A stretch of DNA of 64,000 bases from Cornus controversa (GCA_026545225.1 CM048846.1:19084501-19148500); one strand, 5' to 3'; shown: positions 49,070-61,816, counted from the first letter of the stretch. Made by a program: numbers and translations. The notes: a model not told the origin generated them from the sequence alone.

Positions 49070-50840
49070 ATGTCACCCCATAGGAGGAAGAATGTGAACC
49101 AAAACGAGAGACAGGATAATGTTCAGATTGGAAATATTGAACTTCCTCCCGATTTGGCAGTTATTATTGCTTAAGCTGTAGTTACAGAAGTGGCAACTGC
49201 TCTTTAGAATTAGTAGCCACCACAACAGCCATCGCAGATGGCACATGTTCCATTACCAGTGGAGCAGCCTAACAGTTGGGAGAGAATTCAAAATTCTTTC
49301 ACAAGAAGGAGTTCCTAGACTTACAACAGAGGGATATGACAATTGTAGGGTATGAGTAGGAGTTCACCAATTTATCTTTGTTTGCACCTGAGGAGGTGAA
49401 CACTGAAGAGAATAAGATGAGTTATTTTGTGAATGGTTTGATTTGGTCTACTCGATAGGTCATTGTGGGTACTCCAGTTTATTCTACTTATGCTTAGGTG
49501 GTTGATGCTACATTGCAGCACTGTCAGATAAGGAGGGATTACAGGAAAGGACAGAGGGAGAAACGAAATGACAGATACTCCGCTACTCAAATAGTGGAAA
49601 AAAAATGAAAATAGCAGGGTATTATGTTCAACAGATGCACTATGGGAGGGTCTCCAATGTCATTCCATATGATGTGCATGCTCCTCAGGTGATCGAGGGT
49701 AGGGTTCTAATAAATGATAACTTGGATTGTGTTTTTATTTGATACTAGGGCATCTAATTTTTTGTGTCTAAGTCGTTTGTTAGGATATCGGGTATACTTA
49801 CTCAACCGTGTAGTTCTCCACTTACTATAGCTACATCATTGGGAGTTAGTACATTTTTATGGGAACGCTGTAGTCAAGTCATTATAGGCGTTGGTAGACT
49901 CAGGTTCTTGGCAGACCAATTGATCCTAGACATGAATTCATATGATGTCATATTCGGGACATATCAGTTATCACATTATTATGCCCAAACAATTTTTTTT
50001 GCTATACCAGGTCAAGGGATGTATTTGGTTGCTATGTCGCAATCAAATGGAGGGTTCAATACTCACTTATTCTTTATTAGTGAGGAGTCTCCGGAGGGAA
50101 TTACACTCTCTATGGATCCCATTCCAGTGGTGTAAGACTTTCAGGATGTCTTTTAGGAAATTCCAGGGCTACCACTGAGTCGTAAGATAGACTTTGTAAT
50201 TAATTTAGCTCCAGTCACCAGACCTATTTCTAGGTCAGAGGAAGATTATGTCAGACATTTCAGTATTGTTCTGCATACACTAAGAGATCACCAGTTGATT
50301 GCATAGTTTGAGAAATGTGATATCTGGCAGAGGAAGGTAAAATTCTTGGGTCACGTAGTATTTGAGAAGGAAATATTAGTCAACAGGTAAATTGTCAATA
50401 GTTTTGGAGTGGGGGCAGCATACCTCACCCTCAGAGATTCGTAGTTTTTTGGGGTTAGCTAGTTACTACCACAGGTTCATTCAGTGCTTCTCTAAGATTG
50501 CTGGTCCGCTCACCCATTTGACTAAAAACTTTGTGTCTTTCATTTAGGATGATTATTATCAGACGACGTTTGATGAGTTGAAGAACAGATTGACAACTAC
50601 ACTAGTTTTAGCTACTCCTCAAAGCAAAGTTGAGTACTTGGTATATACCGATGCAACATTACAGGGTTTGGGTTATGTGTTGATGCAGGAGGAGAGGCCG
50701 ATATCCTATGATTCATATAAGCTTAAGCATCACGAGCTTAGTTATCCAATTCATGATCTAGAGTTGGCAGCTGTGGTTTTCACCTTGAGGATTTGGAAGC
50801 ATTACCTCTTAGCTGAGACCTTCAGATTGTTTAGCAAATA
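49070..50840 (+). pseudogene. Gag-pol remnant of the truncated Ty3/gypsy element
   Basis: Gag traces lie at 49070-49620. A protease segment at 49764-50135 has SYDVIFGTYQLSHYYA (compare DVILGMDWL). Then the start of RT (QDVF, EIPGLPLSRKIDFVINLAP) jumps near 50220 to its far end ([28 protein letters not shown]). RNase H is at 50578-50840 (YTDATLQGLGYVLMQ, HHELSYPIHDLELAAVV). The RT catalytic core is deleted and stops are frequent. Confidence 0.78.
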
Positions 50841-51004
50841 GAAAGTGAACATGTAGGGAATTTTTTGCACACTTTTCAAACTAAAAGGGAGTTTTATGGA
50901 TTGAGAGTAAGGGGGCAAATAGAGGAGAGAGAGAGAGATAATAGTTATGCTCCCATCTTCCTCTCCAGCTCTAGTTCCATGTTTTTTGCAATCTCTTCAT
51001 AGTT

Positions 51005-51485
51005 ATGGCCACTTTCCCCTCGAGCTCTAGTTCTTTTCCAATATCAAATCGCCCCTTTTCTGGCCCAAACATTTTCCCTCCACCAAATGACACTTGCTCC
51101 CCATCCCTTAATAAACTTGTACCCCATGATGGGTCTCACCTAAGCACCATCCATGAACATCAGGAAAATGATGATGACTGGGAGGCAATTGAGGATAGAA
51201 GAGTTATGGCTCTTGCAAAGCAAATTATGGATGATGCACCTACTAGTAGGGGTGCACAAAGAACCAGGGGAACCAGAACTGTAAGAAATCGTACTTGAAT
51301 CGAACCAAGCCATTCACTACAGTTTCGGTTCTAGTTCTAAATTTTAGGAACCGTTCACTACGATTCCGGTTTCGACTCCAAGTTAAGGAACTGGAACCAG
51401 AATCGGACCCGTTAGAAAATATATATATATAATATAATATATAAATGAATAATAATAGTTTCTATGTTTTTAGTGTTCTATATAA

Positions 51486-51516
<31 letters not shown>

Positions 51517-53780
51517 ATGTATAAAATATATAATATATAAATAAATACTCATACATTCTAAATTCTAGTGTTCTATTTATGTATAAAGTATAAAATATAT
51601 AATATATAGATAAATACTAATAGATTCTAAGTTTTAATGTTCTATATATTTATATAATATAAGATATATAAATAAATATTAATAACTTCTAATCTATTGT
51701 TATAACTTGGGGTGCACAAGTATGAGTGTGTATCTTATCAATGTTTTAAAAAAAAGTTAACAAAGAACTTTTAGGGAACCGAAACTGAAATTGTAAAGAA
51801 CCGGAACCGAACTAAATCGAGCCGTACTCAACAATTCCTGTTCCAAAATTAAGGAACCGTTGGGAATGGTTCCAGTTTCGATTCTATCAAAAATCATAAA
51901 GAACCGAATTGTGTACACCCCTACCTACTAGATCCCTTACTAATGCAAGAGGTGAGTTAGCTCAAGCTAGGTACAAAATAGCAGAGCTAGAGGCTGCACT
52001 CAAGTAGACATCCTCTCTTGACCAAAGCCTGGGGAAAAAAAGTTGCCCGTTGAACCCGGAAGAAGGGAAAACAAAGGACCTGGATAGTGTCTTGAAGCAT
52101 GTCCCTAACAATGTTGATGCAGAGCTTGTTCAACAACAAACGTTTCATCCTACTGTTTCTTCGAGTAGGGGAGGAGGTAGAGGTTACAATGGAGCTGGTA
52201 AGGGTGGTGGAAGATCAAAAAACCATCTGGCTAGTTTTCACGCGCCACGTGTGGAGAGTAAGAATTCAAAAATGAGTTTGTCCATTCCCACAAGAAACCA
52301 TACTTTTCCTGACACCATTGACTTATCTCATATTCCTACTTTACACAAAAATAGACCATTCCTAGTCCTCTATAACTTAAACCAAATCACCAACTTTACA
52401 GTGTACCTATTAAGGGCCCTGTACCTCCTCGAGACCACTATCGCAGCTAGGGTACAATGGCTGGTAGTAAGCCTACTGATATTGAAGGAGAACCAGAGAC
52501 CAGTAAGCTGGTTTTTGAATACCTCCCCCCTGGAGATGGAGATGGTAAAGGGAAGCAAATTGTTGTCAATCCTCCTGATAACCTTGCAAAGGAAGGTCTT
52601 GATGAATGGAAAACATGTCTTGTGGGTTACTTTATTCAAAAGAAGCTCCCATTCTCGATAGTTCATACTCAAGTCATGAAGCTGTAGAGCAATAAGGGAT
52701 TAAAGGAAGTATTAGTTGATGACAAGGGTTTTTTTCTTTTTAAGTTTGCAAGTGAAGAAGTTTGTCAAGGAATACTTTCAAATGGCCCTTGGATGGTGTT
52801 GGGACGACCTATCATTTTAAAAAAATGGCACATCAATATGGAATTAACAAAGGAGTCCTATAGCCACATTCCCTTATGGATGAAGTTCTACAAAATTCCC
52901 CTAGAATACTAGATAGCTGGCGGGCTAAGTTACATCACTAGTGTTGTGGGGAGACCTTTGTTTGTAGACCAGCTTACAAAAACCAAAAAGAGAATCAGTT
53001 TTGGAAGGGTTTGTATTGAGGTAGATGCCTCTAAACCTCTTGTTAAAACCTTTAAACTCAAAGTAGGAACAGAAAAATTCATTAATATCACAGCTGAGTT
53101 CTAGTGGAAACCTCAATTTTGCTCTTCTTGCAATTGTTTTGGTCATACAAGCACCAAATGTTCTTTTGTCATTGACAGCTCTGCTTCATATAATACTGAC
53201 TTTCCTAGTGATTTTGTCAAACCTGCTAATGAGTGGACTGTAGTTAACAGTCCCCATAAGCCTGGCTTTGTTACACCCTTAAACCCCTAACACTTTCAAT
53301 GTCCCATACTTGACCTTGATCCTTCTTGTCCTGCAATTCTTCCTGTTCTTAACCTTCCCCTATCAATGATGTTTTATATGAAATAAGCTACACTAGTAAC
53401 TCTGAATCTCGAGAGGAATCAATTCCTACCTTTGCAAACCCTGTTAAACCAGGCTTTTCTCCCCATCCCCATTCACTTTCTGTGAGCCTAGAGTATGCTC
53501 AGGACCCCCATCTTGATAATCCAAAGTATGGATCTTTTAAAATTGTTTTGCCTATCCCATCTACTGATGCTTGTAAGGTTCTAGTTACCATTACAGGAAA
53601 GGATGTAGCTCAATAAAAGAGCAATGGTGAACAGGTCTCTAGCTCAAGTGAAACTGTCATTGAGTGTTCTAACTCTTCCTTTCTTACTAAGAATATTGTC
53701 CCCTCTGCCAACACAAGTATTAATGTAAAGGAAAAGGCCAAGAAGAAGAAAAAAAGAAAAGAAAAAGGGTAACCAGAATC
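51005..53780 (+). pseudogene. LINE ORF1 remnant (nucleic-acid-binding gag-like protein)
   Basis: It starts MATFPSSSSSFPISNRPF, is interrupted at 51247-51923 by a MITE, and resumes as RSLTNARGELAQARYKIAEL. A Gly/Arg-rich patch (SSRGGGRGYNGAG) is near 52160-52210. After a frameshift the DUF4283-like region reads GPWMVLGRPIILKKW and IPLWMKFYKIPLEY, and the zinc knuckle CSSCNCFGHTSTKCSF lies at about 53119-53166. Stops at several points and at least one frameshift break it. Confidence 0.75.
51247..51923. mobile_element. hAT-type MITE, family 1, inside LINE ORF1 (677 bp)
   Basis: The ends are TAGGGGTGCAC and, inversely, TAGGGGTGTAC. The 8 bp duplication CCTACTAG is perfect at 51239-51246 and 51924-51931. 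Removing the element and one copy of the duplication restores the LINE ORF1 frame. The interior matches the element at 20861-21371 in the opposite orientation. Confidence 0.9.
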
Positions 53781-53832
53781 TCAACATGCCTCCCTTAGGC
53801 TTTCCTGGGCTTGTTGTTCAGTCTTTAATCCA

Positions 53833-56800
53833 ATGATTGTTACAGCAGCATAGAATATCAGGGGCCTAAATTCTCTTGCAAAATAAAGAGAAATAAGGAA
53901 ACTCATTTTTTATTCTAAGCTCCAGTTAGTGGCTCTCTTGGAAACTAAAGTCCAGGAAGTGAATATAGATTATATTGTGAAGAATATTGCTCCATCATGG
54001 CACATTTTGCATAATTATAGTCATTCAAACTTGGGTAGAATTTGGATTCTGTATAATCCTTGAGGTCCTCGTGGTTCAAAAGCTCAGTGACAGTGCTCAA
54101 GTCATTCATTGGGAGTCACTATCAAGAATGATCTTACATTCTTTTTAATCTTAGCTATCTATGCATCTAATTATGTTAACCAAAGAAGAAGATTGTGGAC
54201 TGACATTATTGGTACTATTTCTCTCTCTACTCACATCCCCTGGATGCTCATGGGTGATTACAACATATTCAGACACCCGACTGAAAATCATGGTGGATCT
54301 CATAGATGGACTCCTCCTATGGATGAGTTTAACAACTGTTTGCATAGGGCTAAATTAACTGACCTTAGATACTGTGGAATGTACTTTACATGGTCTAACA
54401 AGAGTAGTGGGATTGCAAATGTCTCAAGGAAACTGGATAAAGTTCTTGTAAATGACAAGTGGCTTGCTTTCTTTCCACTTTCTGAATGTGTGTTCCTTCC
54501 ACATGGAATATCTGATCACTCTCCTATGGTGGTTAAGCTTGGCAATGCAAACCCAAAGAGAAGTTTACCTTTCAAGTTCTTTAACTTTATTGGCAACCAT
54601 AAGGATTTAATTTCCACAGTGGCTCAACTATGGTCTCAAAACATCAGTGGAAATCCTATGTTTCAAATCACTAGAAAACTGAAGTTGTTGAAGCACCACA
54701 TAAAACTTCCCAAAGAAATAAACTCTTCCTAGTTGGCTCTTGTTCCTAAAGTTTCAGATCCTTCTAATATGAATGTGTTTAGACCCATCTCATGTTGAAA
54801 CTATGTTTACAAAGTAATTTCAAAGCTGCTTGCCAATAAGCTCCAAGTTGTCCTTCCTCATTTTGTGGATAAACACCAAACTACTTTCATCCAGCATAGG
54901 AAGATTGGAGATAACTTCTTTTTAGCCCAAGAAATCATGAAGCGATACCATTCTTCTTCATCTTCCATCCCTAAGTGTACTCTTAAAGTTGACCTGCAAA
55001 AGGCCTATGACTTAGTTAACTAGTTTTTTCTTTTTAATAATTTGAGTATTCTTAATTTCCCTACTACTTTTATTGGTTGGATAAGAGCCTGTATTACCAG
55101 TCTTACTTTCTCAATCTCTCTTAATGATGAGCTATTTGGGTTTTTTAAAGGCTCAAAGGGGCTAAGGCAGGGTGACCCTCTATCACATTTTCTTTTTATT
55201 ATTGTGATGGATGTGCTTTCTACCATTATTCAAAAGTTCATCAATGAAATCAATTCCAATATCACTAGAAATGTAAGAAAAGTAAACTATCCCATTTGAT
55301 CTTTGCTGATGATCTCATGATGTTCTGTCATGGAGATTATCTTTCCTTAAAAGTCCTCAATAATGCTTTGAATATGTTCTCCAGCCTGTCTGGTTTAGTG
55401 CCAAACCTTTCCAAAAGCCTTATCTTCACTTCATATGCCCCTCATCCTATGCAGAATTCCATTATCATCACATGTGGTTTTAAATTGGATAGCTTGCCTA
55501 TTACATACCTAGCGTTGCCTCTTACTTCTACAAGGTTAAAGGCTTCTGACTGCAGATGTTTGGTAGAAAATGTTACAACTAGGATCAAATGTTTGACCTC
55601 AAGATTTCTGTCCTCTGCAGGTAGACTCCAGTTGATTAAGAGCATTCTGTTTAACATTATGAGCTATTAGAGTAGGATATTTATCCTCCCTAAGATGGTG
55701 ATAAATCAAATCAACTATGTGCTTCAAAAATATCTATGGTTTAGGGTGGAGTTGAGAGCTACAGGAGCAAAGGTTGCATGGGTAGAGGTAAGCAAGCCAA
55801 AAGATGTGGGAGGTATTGGGCTACCCCATTTGGCTACTATTAATAGAGTTTCAATGATCAAGCACATTTGGAATATCTTTAATGATAAAAGGCACTCTAT
55901 ATAGGTTGAATGGGTAAAGGAAAACATTATTAAAAATAAATGTTTTTGGATGCTCAAACCTTCACAACTGACGTCTTGGAATTGGAAGATGATTCTGCAT
56001 ATGCGGCACCTTGCTAGGCCTTTCATCAAGTATATTATGGGCGATGGTAAGGACATCTCCATCTGGCATGATTTTTGGCTACCATTAGGTCTTCTTGAGC
56101 AAAGAATATACCAGAATATTATTACAAGCTCTCAGTGGAGTGATGGAGTGCTGGTTAGATCCTTTATCTGAAACAATCAAATGAGGCTCCCTCGCAGGTT
56201 CAGGGAGATGGTTCATACAATTGGAACCGTTGAACAACTTCCTATCATTAGACCTTCTGTTCCTAATGTTGTAATTTGGATCTTATTGAACTCAGGTATC
56301 TTTAATCTCGGTACAACCTACAGAGCTTTGCTTTCTCCTACCCCTATCAAGTCTAGTTTCAAAACCACATCCCTCGCTATTATTTTATCAACTGGCTTGC
56401 TTTTTGTCATAGACTCCAAACTAAAGACTGTAAGAGTGTTGCCTATAAACATATCCCCAACTTTTGCTCTCTTTGTATGGCTAGTACAAAGAGTCACTCT
56501 CACTTAGCTTGTTCTTTAGATGCCCTTTTTCAACTAAGGTTTGGAATTTCTTCATGCATAAAAGCGGTATTTATTTGGGCGATCAGGACATCCATGTCAT
56601 TGCTAAGTGGATTGGAGAAATGTGGAGCAACGATGGTACTACTATTATAGCTTTTGTGTTTAAACTTTGTTTGACGAGTTGTATCTATTTTTTGTGGAAA
56701 GAGCAAAATAGACGCACATGCTCGGATAAGCATGCTTCACATTTGAGTGTGCAGAGGAAGGTTTTCACAAGTGTTCGTAATCGGCTCATGTCTTGCAAGG

Positions 56801-56881
56801 TTTGTAACTGTAGCAGTGCAAGAAATATTGCTACAGCTTTCAATCTTCCAAGCTCTGTTTGTCTTTCTCCTGCTTCTCTTT
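53833..56881 (+). pseudogene. LINE ORF2 remnant (endonuclease and reverse transcriptase)
   Basis: The endonuclease starts near NIRGLNS with LLETKVQ; 54109-54732 has WMLMGDYN, YFTWSN and GISDHSP. Near 54730 the sequence jumps to the RT start (LALVPKV, FRPISC), so the linker is deleted. RT follows in several frames: KVDLQKAYDLVN, GLRQGDPLSHFLF and FADDLMMF, which still has both catalytic Asp. A zinc-binding RT-associated region lies at about 56040-56520 (ISIWHDFW). Many stops are present, so it is not functional. Confidence 0.85.
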
Positions 56882-57060
56882 GATGCTCATTAGAGCTCTG
56901 CACCACCACTTTTTGTTTATAAGGTTGTTGGTTCAGAGGTCCTTAGGACATCCTTAGGCCTTTTGTATTTATTCTTCTTGCCTTTGGGCTGGGCTTTGTT
57001 TCTGGTTTTGGTTTTGTTTTTGTTTTTTGAAATATTGATTTACCGAAAAAAGGGAGTTTT

Positions 57061-57252
57061 CTGCACTTTATCCCAAAAAAATGCGCAGAAACTGCCACTT
57101 TGGACTAGTATGCTTGTATAACCCCCAAAAGTTCTATACAAATTAAGACCTTATTTGGCAAAATCACTCTCTAACTGATTTCCCTCTCTTTCTTACCCAC
57201 TATTACCATGACCATAAAATTAATTGGAAAGCAAATTTACTTACTAAACATA
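57061..57252. other. Short flank between LINE and Stowaway-like element
   Basis: No feature was recognised; this is the continuation of the LINE target site. Confidence 0.4.
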
Positions 57253-57429
57253 TACTCCCTCCGTCCCAAAATATATGGGTACTTTAGGAATCGTGACTCA
57301 CATTTGAAACAGTGACTCATAACTTTGTGAGTCACAGTTCCCAAAGTACTCATATATTTTGGGACATAAGGAGTAACTATGTGAGTTACGGTTCTCAAAG
57401 TATCCATATATTTTGGGATAGAGGAAGTA
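57253..57429. mobile_element. Stowaway-like (Tc1/Mariner) MITE with an extra right end
   Basis: It begins TA-CTCCCTCCGTCCCAAAAT, the standard Stowaway end, and closes at 57373 with the inverse ATTTTGGGACATAAGGAG then TA. A second copy of the right half follows to 57427 (ATTTTGGGATAGAGGAAG, then TA). The middle folds on GTGACTCA words. Confidence 0.8.
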
Positions 57430-57687
57430 ACTTTCCAACATATGCGGAAAAGACTGTTAAAGAAACTAAATCTGTATTGAAATTCAAGGAAACATATAAT
57501 TCTATATAAAATAAAGTTTCAATGAATTAAACCAAGATTCCATATATATATATGTATATATATACACTATTATAGAAAGAAAAACTAAGGACAGAGAGAG
57601 AATCGATTATATAAACATATATATGACATTCTCATGAGTTTTTCTAATTTTAACGTTTTTTTTATCTTATCACACATCTATTTCACC

Positions 57688-57688
<1 letters not shown>

Positions 57689-57738
<50 letters not shown>
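57689..57738. repeat. (TA)n microsatellite
   Basis: About 25 TA units. Confidence 0.9.
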
Positions 57739-57739
<1 letters not shown>

Positions 57740-57939
57740 TTGTTTAAAGCACGTGGATAAAAAAGAAATTAAAATTTTACATAAGTTAACTATTATTCAC
57801 ATGGAAGGAATCAAGTATAAAAAAATTTAGCTTCGTGTTTGTATCAAAATTTGATAGTGACGTGTTTGTTTATTAACATGACTCATTACAGATGTAATTT
57901 TGATTTCAAAAGGTAATAGCAAACAATGAGAAGAAAAAA

Positions 57940-59090
57940 AAACTAAAGAAAAGAACTCACATGTAAGCCGAGATGAAACCGAATCGAAAGGTTGTTGATG
58001 AGATTCAAGAGGAAGCTGAGAGCCACGCTGAGAGCCGAGAGGAAGATGAGAGCGGAGAGGAAGAATGGAGAGCCGTAGCTGTGAGGAAAAGTGATTTTAT
58101 AGATGTTTAGGGTTTTTCTTGGGAAAGGGTTTTGCATGGGTAATTCTATTTTATTCTATTTTTTTAAATTTAGAAATAAAAAGAAAGGGTTTTGCATGGG
58201 TAATTCTATTTTATTCTATTTTTTTAAATTTAGAAATAAAAAGAAAGGGTTTTGCATGGGTAATTCTATTTTATTCTATTTTTTAAATTTTAGAAATAAA
58301 AAGAAAGGATTTTCCTTAGGTAATTCTATTTTTTTAATTTAGAAATAAAAATGGAAAGGGTTTTGCTTTTTTAAATTTAGAAATTAGAAATAAAAAGAAA
58401 GGGTTTTGCTTTTCTAAATTTAGAAATTAGAAATAAAAAGAAAAGGTTTTGCTTGAGAAAATGTTTTGCTTGGGTAATTGTAAATTTTTTTATTTCAAAC
58501 TAAAAGAGAAAGGATTTTTTTTTTAATTTCAAAATAAAAAAGGAAAGGGTTTTGTTTGGGTAATTCTATTTTTTTAATTTAAAATTAAAAAAATAGTGTA
58601 CTGAAGTTAAAAAATCCCTTTGTACTTTTAAAAAGAACTCACATAAGCCGAGACGAAACCAAATCGAATGGTTGTTGATGAGATCCGAGAGGAAGTTGAG
58701 AGTCGTGTTGATGAGAGCCAAGAGGAAGAATGGAGGGCCATAGTATAGAGGAAGAGTGATTTTATAGGTGTTTAGGGTTTTGCTTGGGAAATGGTTTTGC
58801 ATGGGTAATTATATTTTTTTAAATTTAGAAATAAAAATAAAGGGTTTTGCTTGGGTAATTCTATTTTTTTTAATTTAAAAATAAAAAGGAAAGGATTTTG
58901 CTTTTTTAAATTTAGAAATAGAAAGAAAGGGTTTTGCTTGGGTAATTCTATTTTTCTAATTTCAAAATAAAAAGGAAAAGATTTTTTTTTAATTTAAAAA
59001 TAAAAAAGGAAAGTGTTTTGCTTGGGTAATTATATTTTTTTAATTTAAAAATAAAAAATAGTATACTGAAACTAAAAAACTCCTTTGTAC
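57940..59090. repeat. Large direct duplication (about 680 bp) with AGGGTTTTGC minisatellite
   Basis: The 57945-58135 segment (ACTCACATGTAAGCCGAGAT, GGTTGTTGATGAGATT, GTGATTTTATAGATGTTTAG) recurs at 58625-58800 in the same order. Each is followed by many AAAGGGTTTTGCTTGGGTAA units separated by TTTAGAAATAAAAAG. On the minus strand each copy has an AAACCCTAA telo-box and a TATAAAATCAC stretch before a CT-rich leader ending in a GTGAGT donor-like site. Confidence 0.7.
58124..58314. repeat. 60 bp tandem repeat, about 3 units, two identical
   Basis: The period is exactly 60 bp from AAAGGGTTTTGCATGGG onwards. Lines 58141-58200 and 58201-58260 are identical, and the third unit has small changes. The open frame across it (repeating KKGFCMGNSILF) exists only because 60 is a multiple of 3 and is not taken as a gene. 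Confidence 0.9.
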
Positions 59091-59338
59091 TTTTAATAAT
59101 AGTATAGATATCTATATGGAGTGGCAATACACCCACTCCTATCCCTTTCAAAACTCATCTAAAGGCCATCCGTCGATTTGAATATTTCATCCTCATCGCG
59201 CACAAATTTTAGGCGACTCAACTCGATGTCCTACAAACACGAAAACCAATCTTCTCACTCATCTTCATCTTCTTCAACGTCTCCAATTCAATACCCCATC
59301 ACAAAATTGGTTTTCGATTCTTATCCGGTTGACTCTAA

Positions 59339-59830
59339 GGCTTTGTTTGGATAAACATAAGAGAAAAGAATAGAAAAGATAATATTAGTTATAAGAGAAA
59401 AAAAAGAAAAGAGTGGATAACATGTATTCATGTTTGGATAAATTATGAAGGAAAAGAAATGAAATAATTGGATTCTTGTCTGGAAAAGGTAAAGGAGAGA
59501 AAAGAAAAGAAAATATTTTAATCAATTTACTATTATGCCCTTTTGTATTTATATTACAAGATATACCCAAATGTCTTTTAAATTTTGTTTATTAAAATGT
59601 TAGGGTTATTTTTGGTATTATGAAGATTTACTTATTCTTATAATTTCTCTCCAAATCTTTCCACTTTAGGGAGGATAGCATATGAGAGATTTGGAGGGAT
59701 AAGCTATCCCTCCAAATTACTCCTTATCTTTTTTTTTTCTCTTACAAATGACAGTCCAAACACAAAAAATAGTATCATTCCCTTTCTTTTCTTTTCTTTT
59801 CATTCCAATTCCATCAATCCAAATGAGCCG
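59339..59830. mobile_element. Harbinger/Tourist-like MITE (492 bp)
   Basis: The left end GGCTTTGTTTGGATAAA and the right end read inversely (CGGCTCATTTGGATTGA) match imperfectly, flanked by TAA at 59336-59338 and 59831-59833. The arms are AAAAGAAAAGAAA-rich. There is no coding sequence. Confidence 0.7.
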
Positions 59831-59833
59831 TAA

Positions 59834-59921
59834 AAGAGATCTTTGAACGAGTTTCACACCACCAAACTCCATAGCTCAAAATGCTCAATCTCTGCACATA
59901 CATACATATATATATATATAC

Positions 59922-59953
<32 letters not shown>

Positions 59954-60814
59954 TACATTTAAGCTCTGTAAATGTCAGTAGCTATCAACGGTGTAGAATC
60001 ATTTCATCTAACGGTCATGGTGGCGAGTGCACGATAGTGCCGTAGGCACGAACATACACTAGTATATGTATATATACACACTGTTATAGAAAGAAAAATG
60101 AAGGAGAGAGGGAATCGAAGAGAGAGAGAGAGAGTGTGGTGCAGGAGCATCCGAGTCAGATGATGCTGAGCTGTCAGATGACACGTTGATGGCACTGAAA
60201 TATCTTGAGTTGGCAGATCAACGTAAAGATGGAAGGAAACCGTGACCTTGTCACTAATTAGGGTATTTTTGGATGCGCTTCAGTATTTTGGCCATATCTT
60301 GCTATTTTTGGTAATGTTGACGAAGTTCAGCTATATAACCCGGCTTGTAGGTTGATTCTAAGGTACTTTTGATTTTGAATAATAATATTGAATACCAGAC
60401 ACTTTTCTCTGAGTTTTTTGGGCAATTCTCGTACTTTCTTTCTGTTTATTTTCTGTTACCCTTAGCCTACAGAATAATCACTATTCTGTCCGGCGTCAGA
60501 GTGCTGAACTCGTGTGAAAGTGAAGACAATGTTTTCTCAAGATGAATTTTTCAGGTTGGAATGTTGATAATGAAGAACATAGGCCTGAGATTGATGCCAT
60601 AAGAAAGAGAGAGAGAGAGAGAGAGAGCGCGATGAGAACGAGGGAAGCGAAGTTGTTTATATCATTGTTCATTTTGGACATTTTACATCTTATTATTATT
60701 ATTTTTTTATATTATACTGCAAGGATATTTTTGTAATTTCTTAATTTTGGTACCAAAAAATTGACAATTTGTTCTTATTTGAACAAATTGAAAAATGTGG
60801 GGAACCTTAGGAGA
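59834..60814. other. Intergenic, unassigned
   Basis: It has (TA)n with interruptions at about 59904-59953, GA runs at 60117-60135 and 60605-60627, and a non-repetitive stretch at 60140-60600 that may be part of a degraded retroelement, but no domain or LTR end could be shown. Confidence 0.4.
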
Positions 60815-61764
60815 TTTATCATTGACCACACATGAATGCAAAAATGTTGTGAAATTTGAATACTCTAAAATATGTCTAATAAGCCAATTAAATGAAACAA
60901 CACTTCGCAATTTGTTTGTTTTTGTTTTCCATGTTCACAAAATGAGAAATGTATGTCTACTAAGATAGATGACACAATCAAGAACTGTAACCTAATAGTA
61001 CTCCTACTTTTTAAAATAAAAGGTTGGAGATTTTAAGTCCTCATAAGCAAAGTGGATGTTTGCGTTATAAATAGAGAAAAAGAAAAAGAAATGTCTACTA
61101 AGAGGAGACCCTAGCTTGTATAATTTATTTCGCATTCATTTTGATGAGAATAATACTTGCTTCCATCAGTAAGGAGGAATCTCCAAACCACTCATATGGT
61201 ATAATGATGAAAAGACATGTCACATTTGGAATTTTAAACATAATAGAGTCACGGTTAAGATCTATTCTATAACCATTACTGAATTATTCTATATCTCCTC
61301 ACAATATGGCTAAGCTAATATCAAAAAAACTTTCTTAACATACAAATTAGATGATAATTTTTACAAATAAGCCAACAACTAGGCTTGCAAATGGATAAAA
61401 CTATTTTAAATAAAGAGTAATAATAGAAAGCCTGAATCGGAATAGTACGAAAATAATTTAATGGGAGATGAGTGATGGACTCTATTACATGATGTCATGG
61501 TAATATCAAAGAGTAGAGTCACACTCCACTCACATAAAAGTAGAATTAGAGTACTCCAATCAACATCTAAATCATTTTCTTAAATAATAGTAAGTTATAT
61601 TAGTAATATAAGTAAGGAAAACTAACCAAATTTGCATTTAAAGAAAAACTACCCAAATTTGCATTTAAGACCCTTAAATTACACTTATATGAAAAGTCAA
61701 AGTTTTTTTTCATTTTTATAAAAAAAAGTTCAATGTACACAGATGATAAATTAGTCTAAAGGGT

Positions 61765-61816
<52 letters not shown>

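Larger units (their letters stand above)
46006..50840 (+). mobile_element. Truncated Ty3/gypsy retrotransposon (5' LTR, gag, part of pol; no 3' LTR)
   Basis: It starts TGTAATACCCC inside sequence otherwise shared with the patatin A flank. It has a 2.9 kb LTR, a tRNA-Met-type primer site, and decayed gag and pol on the plus strand. Most of RT is missing, and the RNase H reading ends near 50840, where unrelated sequence starts just before the LINE. No second LTR is in the window. Confidence 0.78.
50896..57047 (+). mobile_element. LINE (non-LTR retrotransposon), decayed, with 13 bp target duplication
   Basis: The ends are fixed by AAAAGGGAGTTTT at 50883-50895 and 57048-57060, with a short A-run at the 3' end. 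It has two reading regions: ORF1 (DUF4283-like with CCHC knuckle) and ORF2 (endonuclease and RT), the plan of plant L1-type LINEs. A hAT-type MITE has inserted in ORF1. Stops and a deletion in ORF2 make it immobile. Its length fits a nearly full-length copy. Confidence 0.88.

Noticed and set aside
54151..56909. Minus-strand open frames within the LINE
   Set aside because: They are shadows of the ORF2 reading on the plus strand.
58103..58342. Protein with KKGFCMGNSILF repeats
   Set aside because: It is an artefact of an exact 60 bp repeat whose length is divisible by three.
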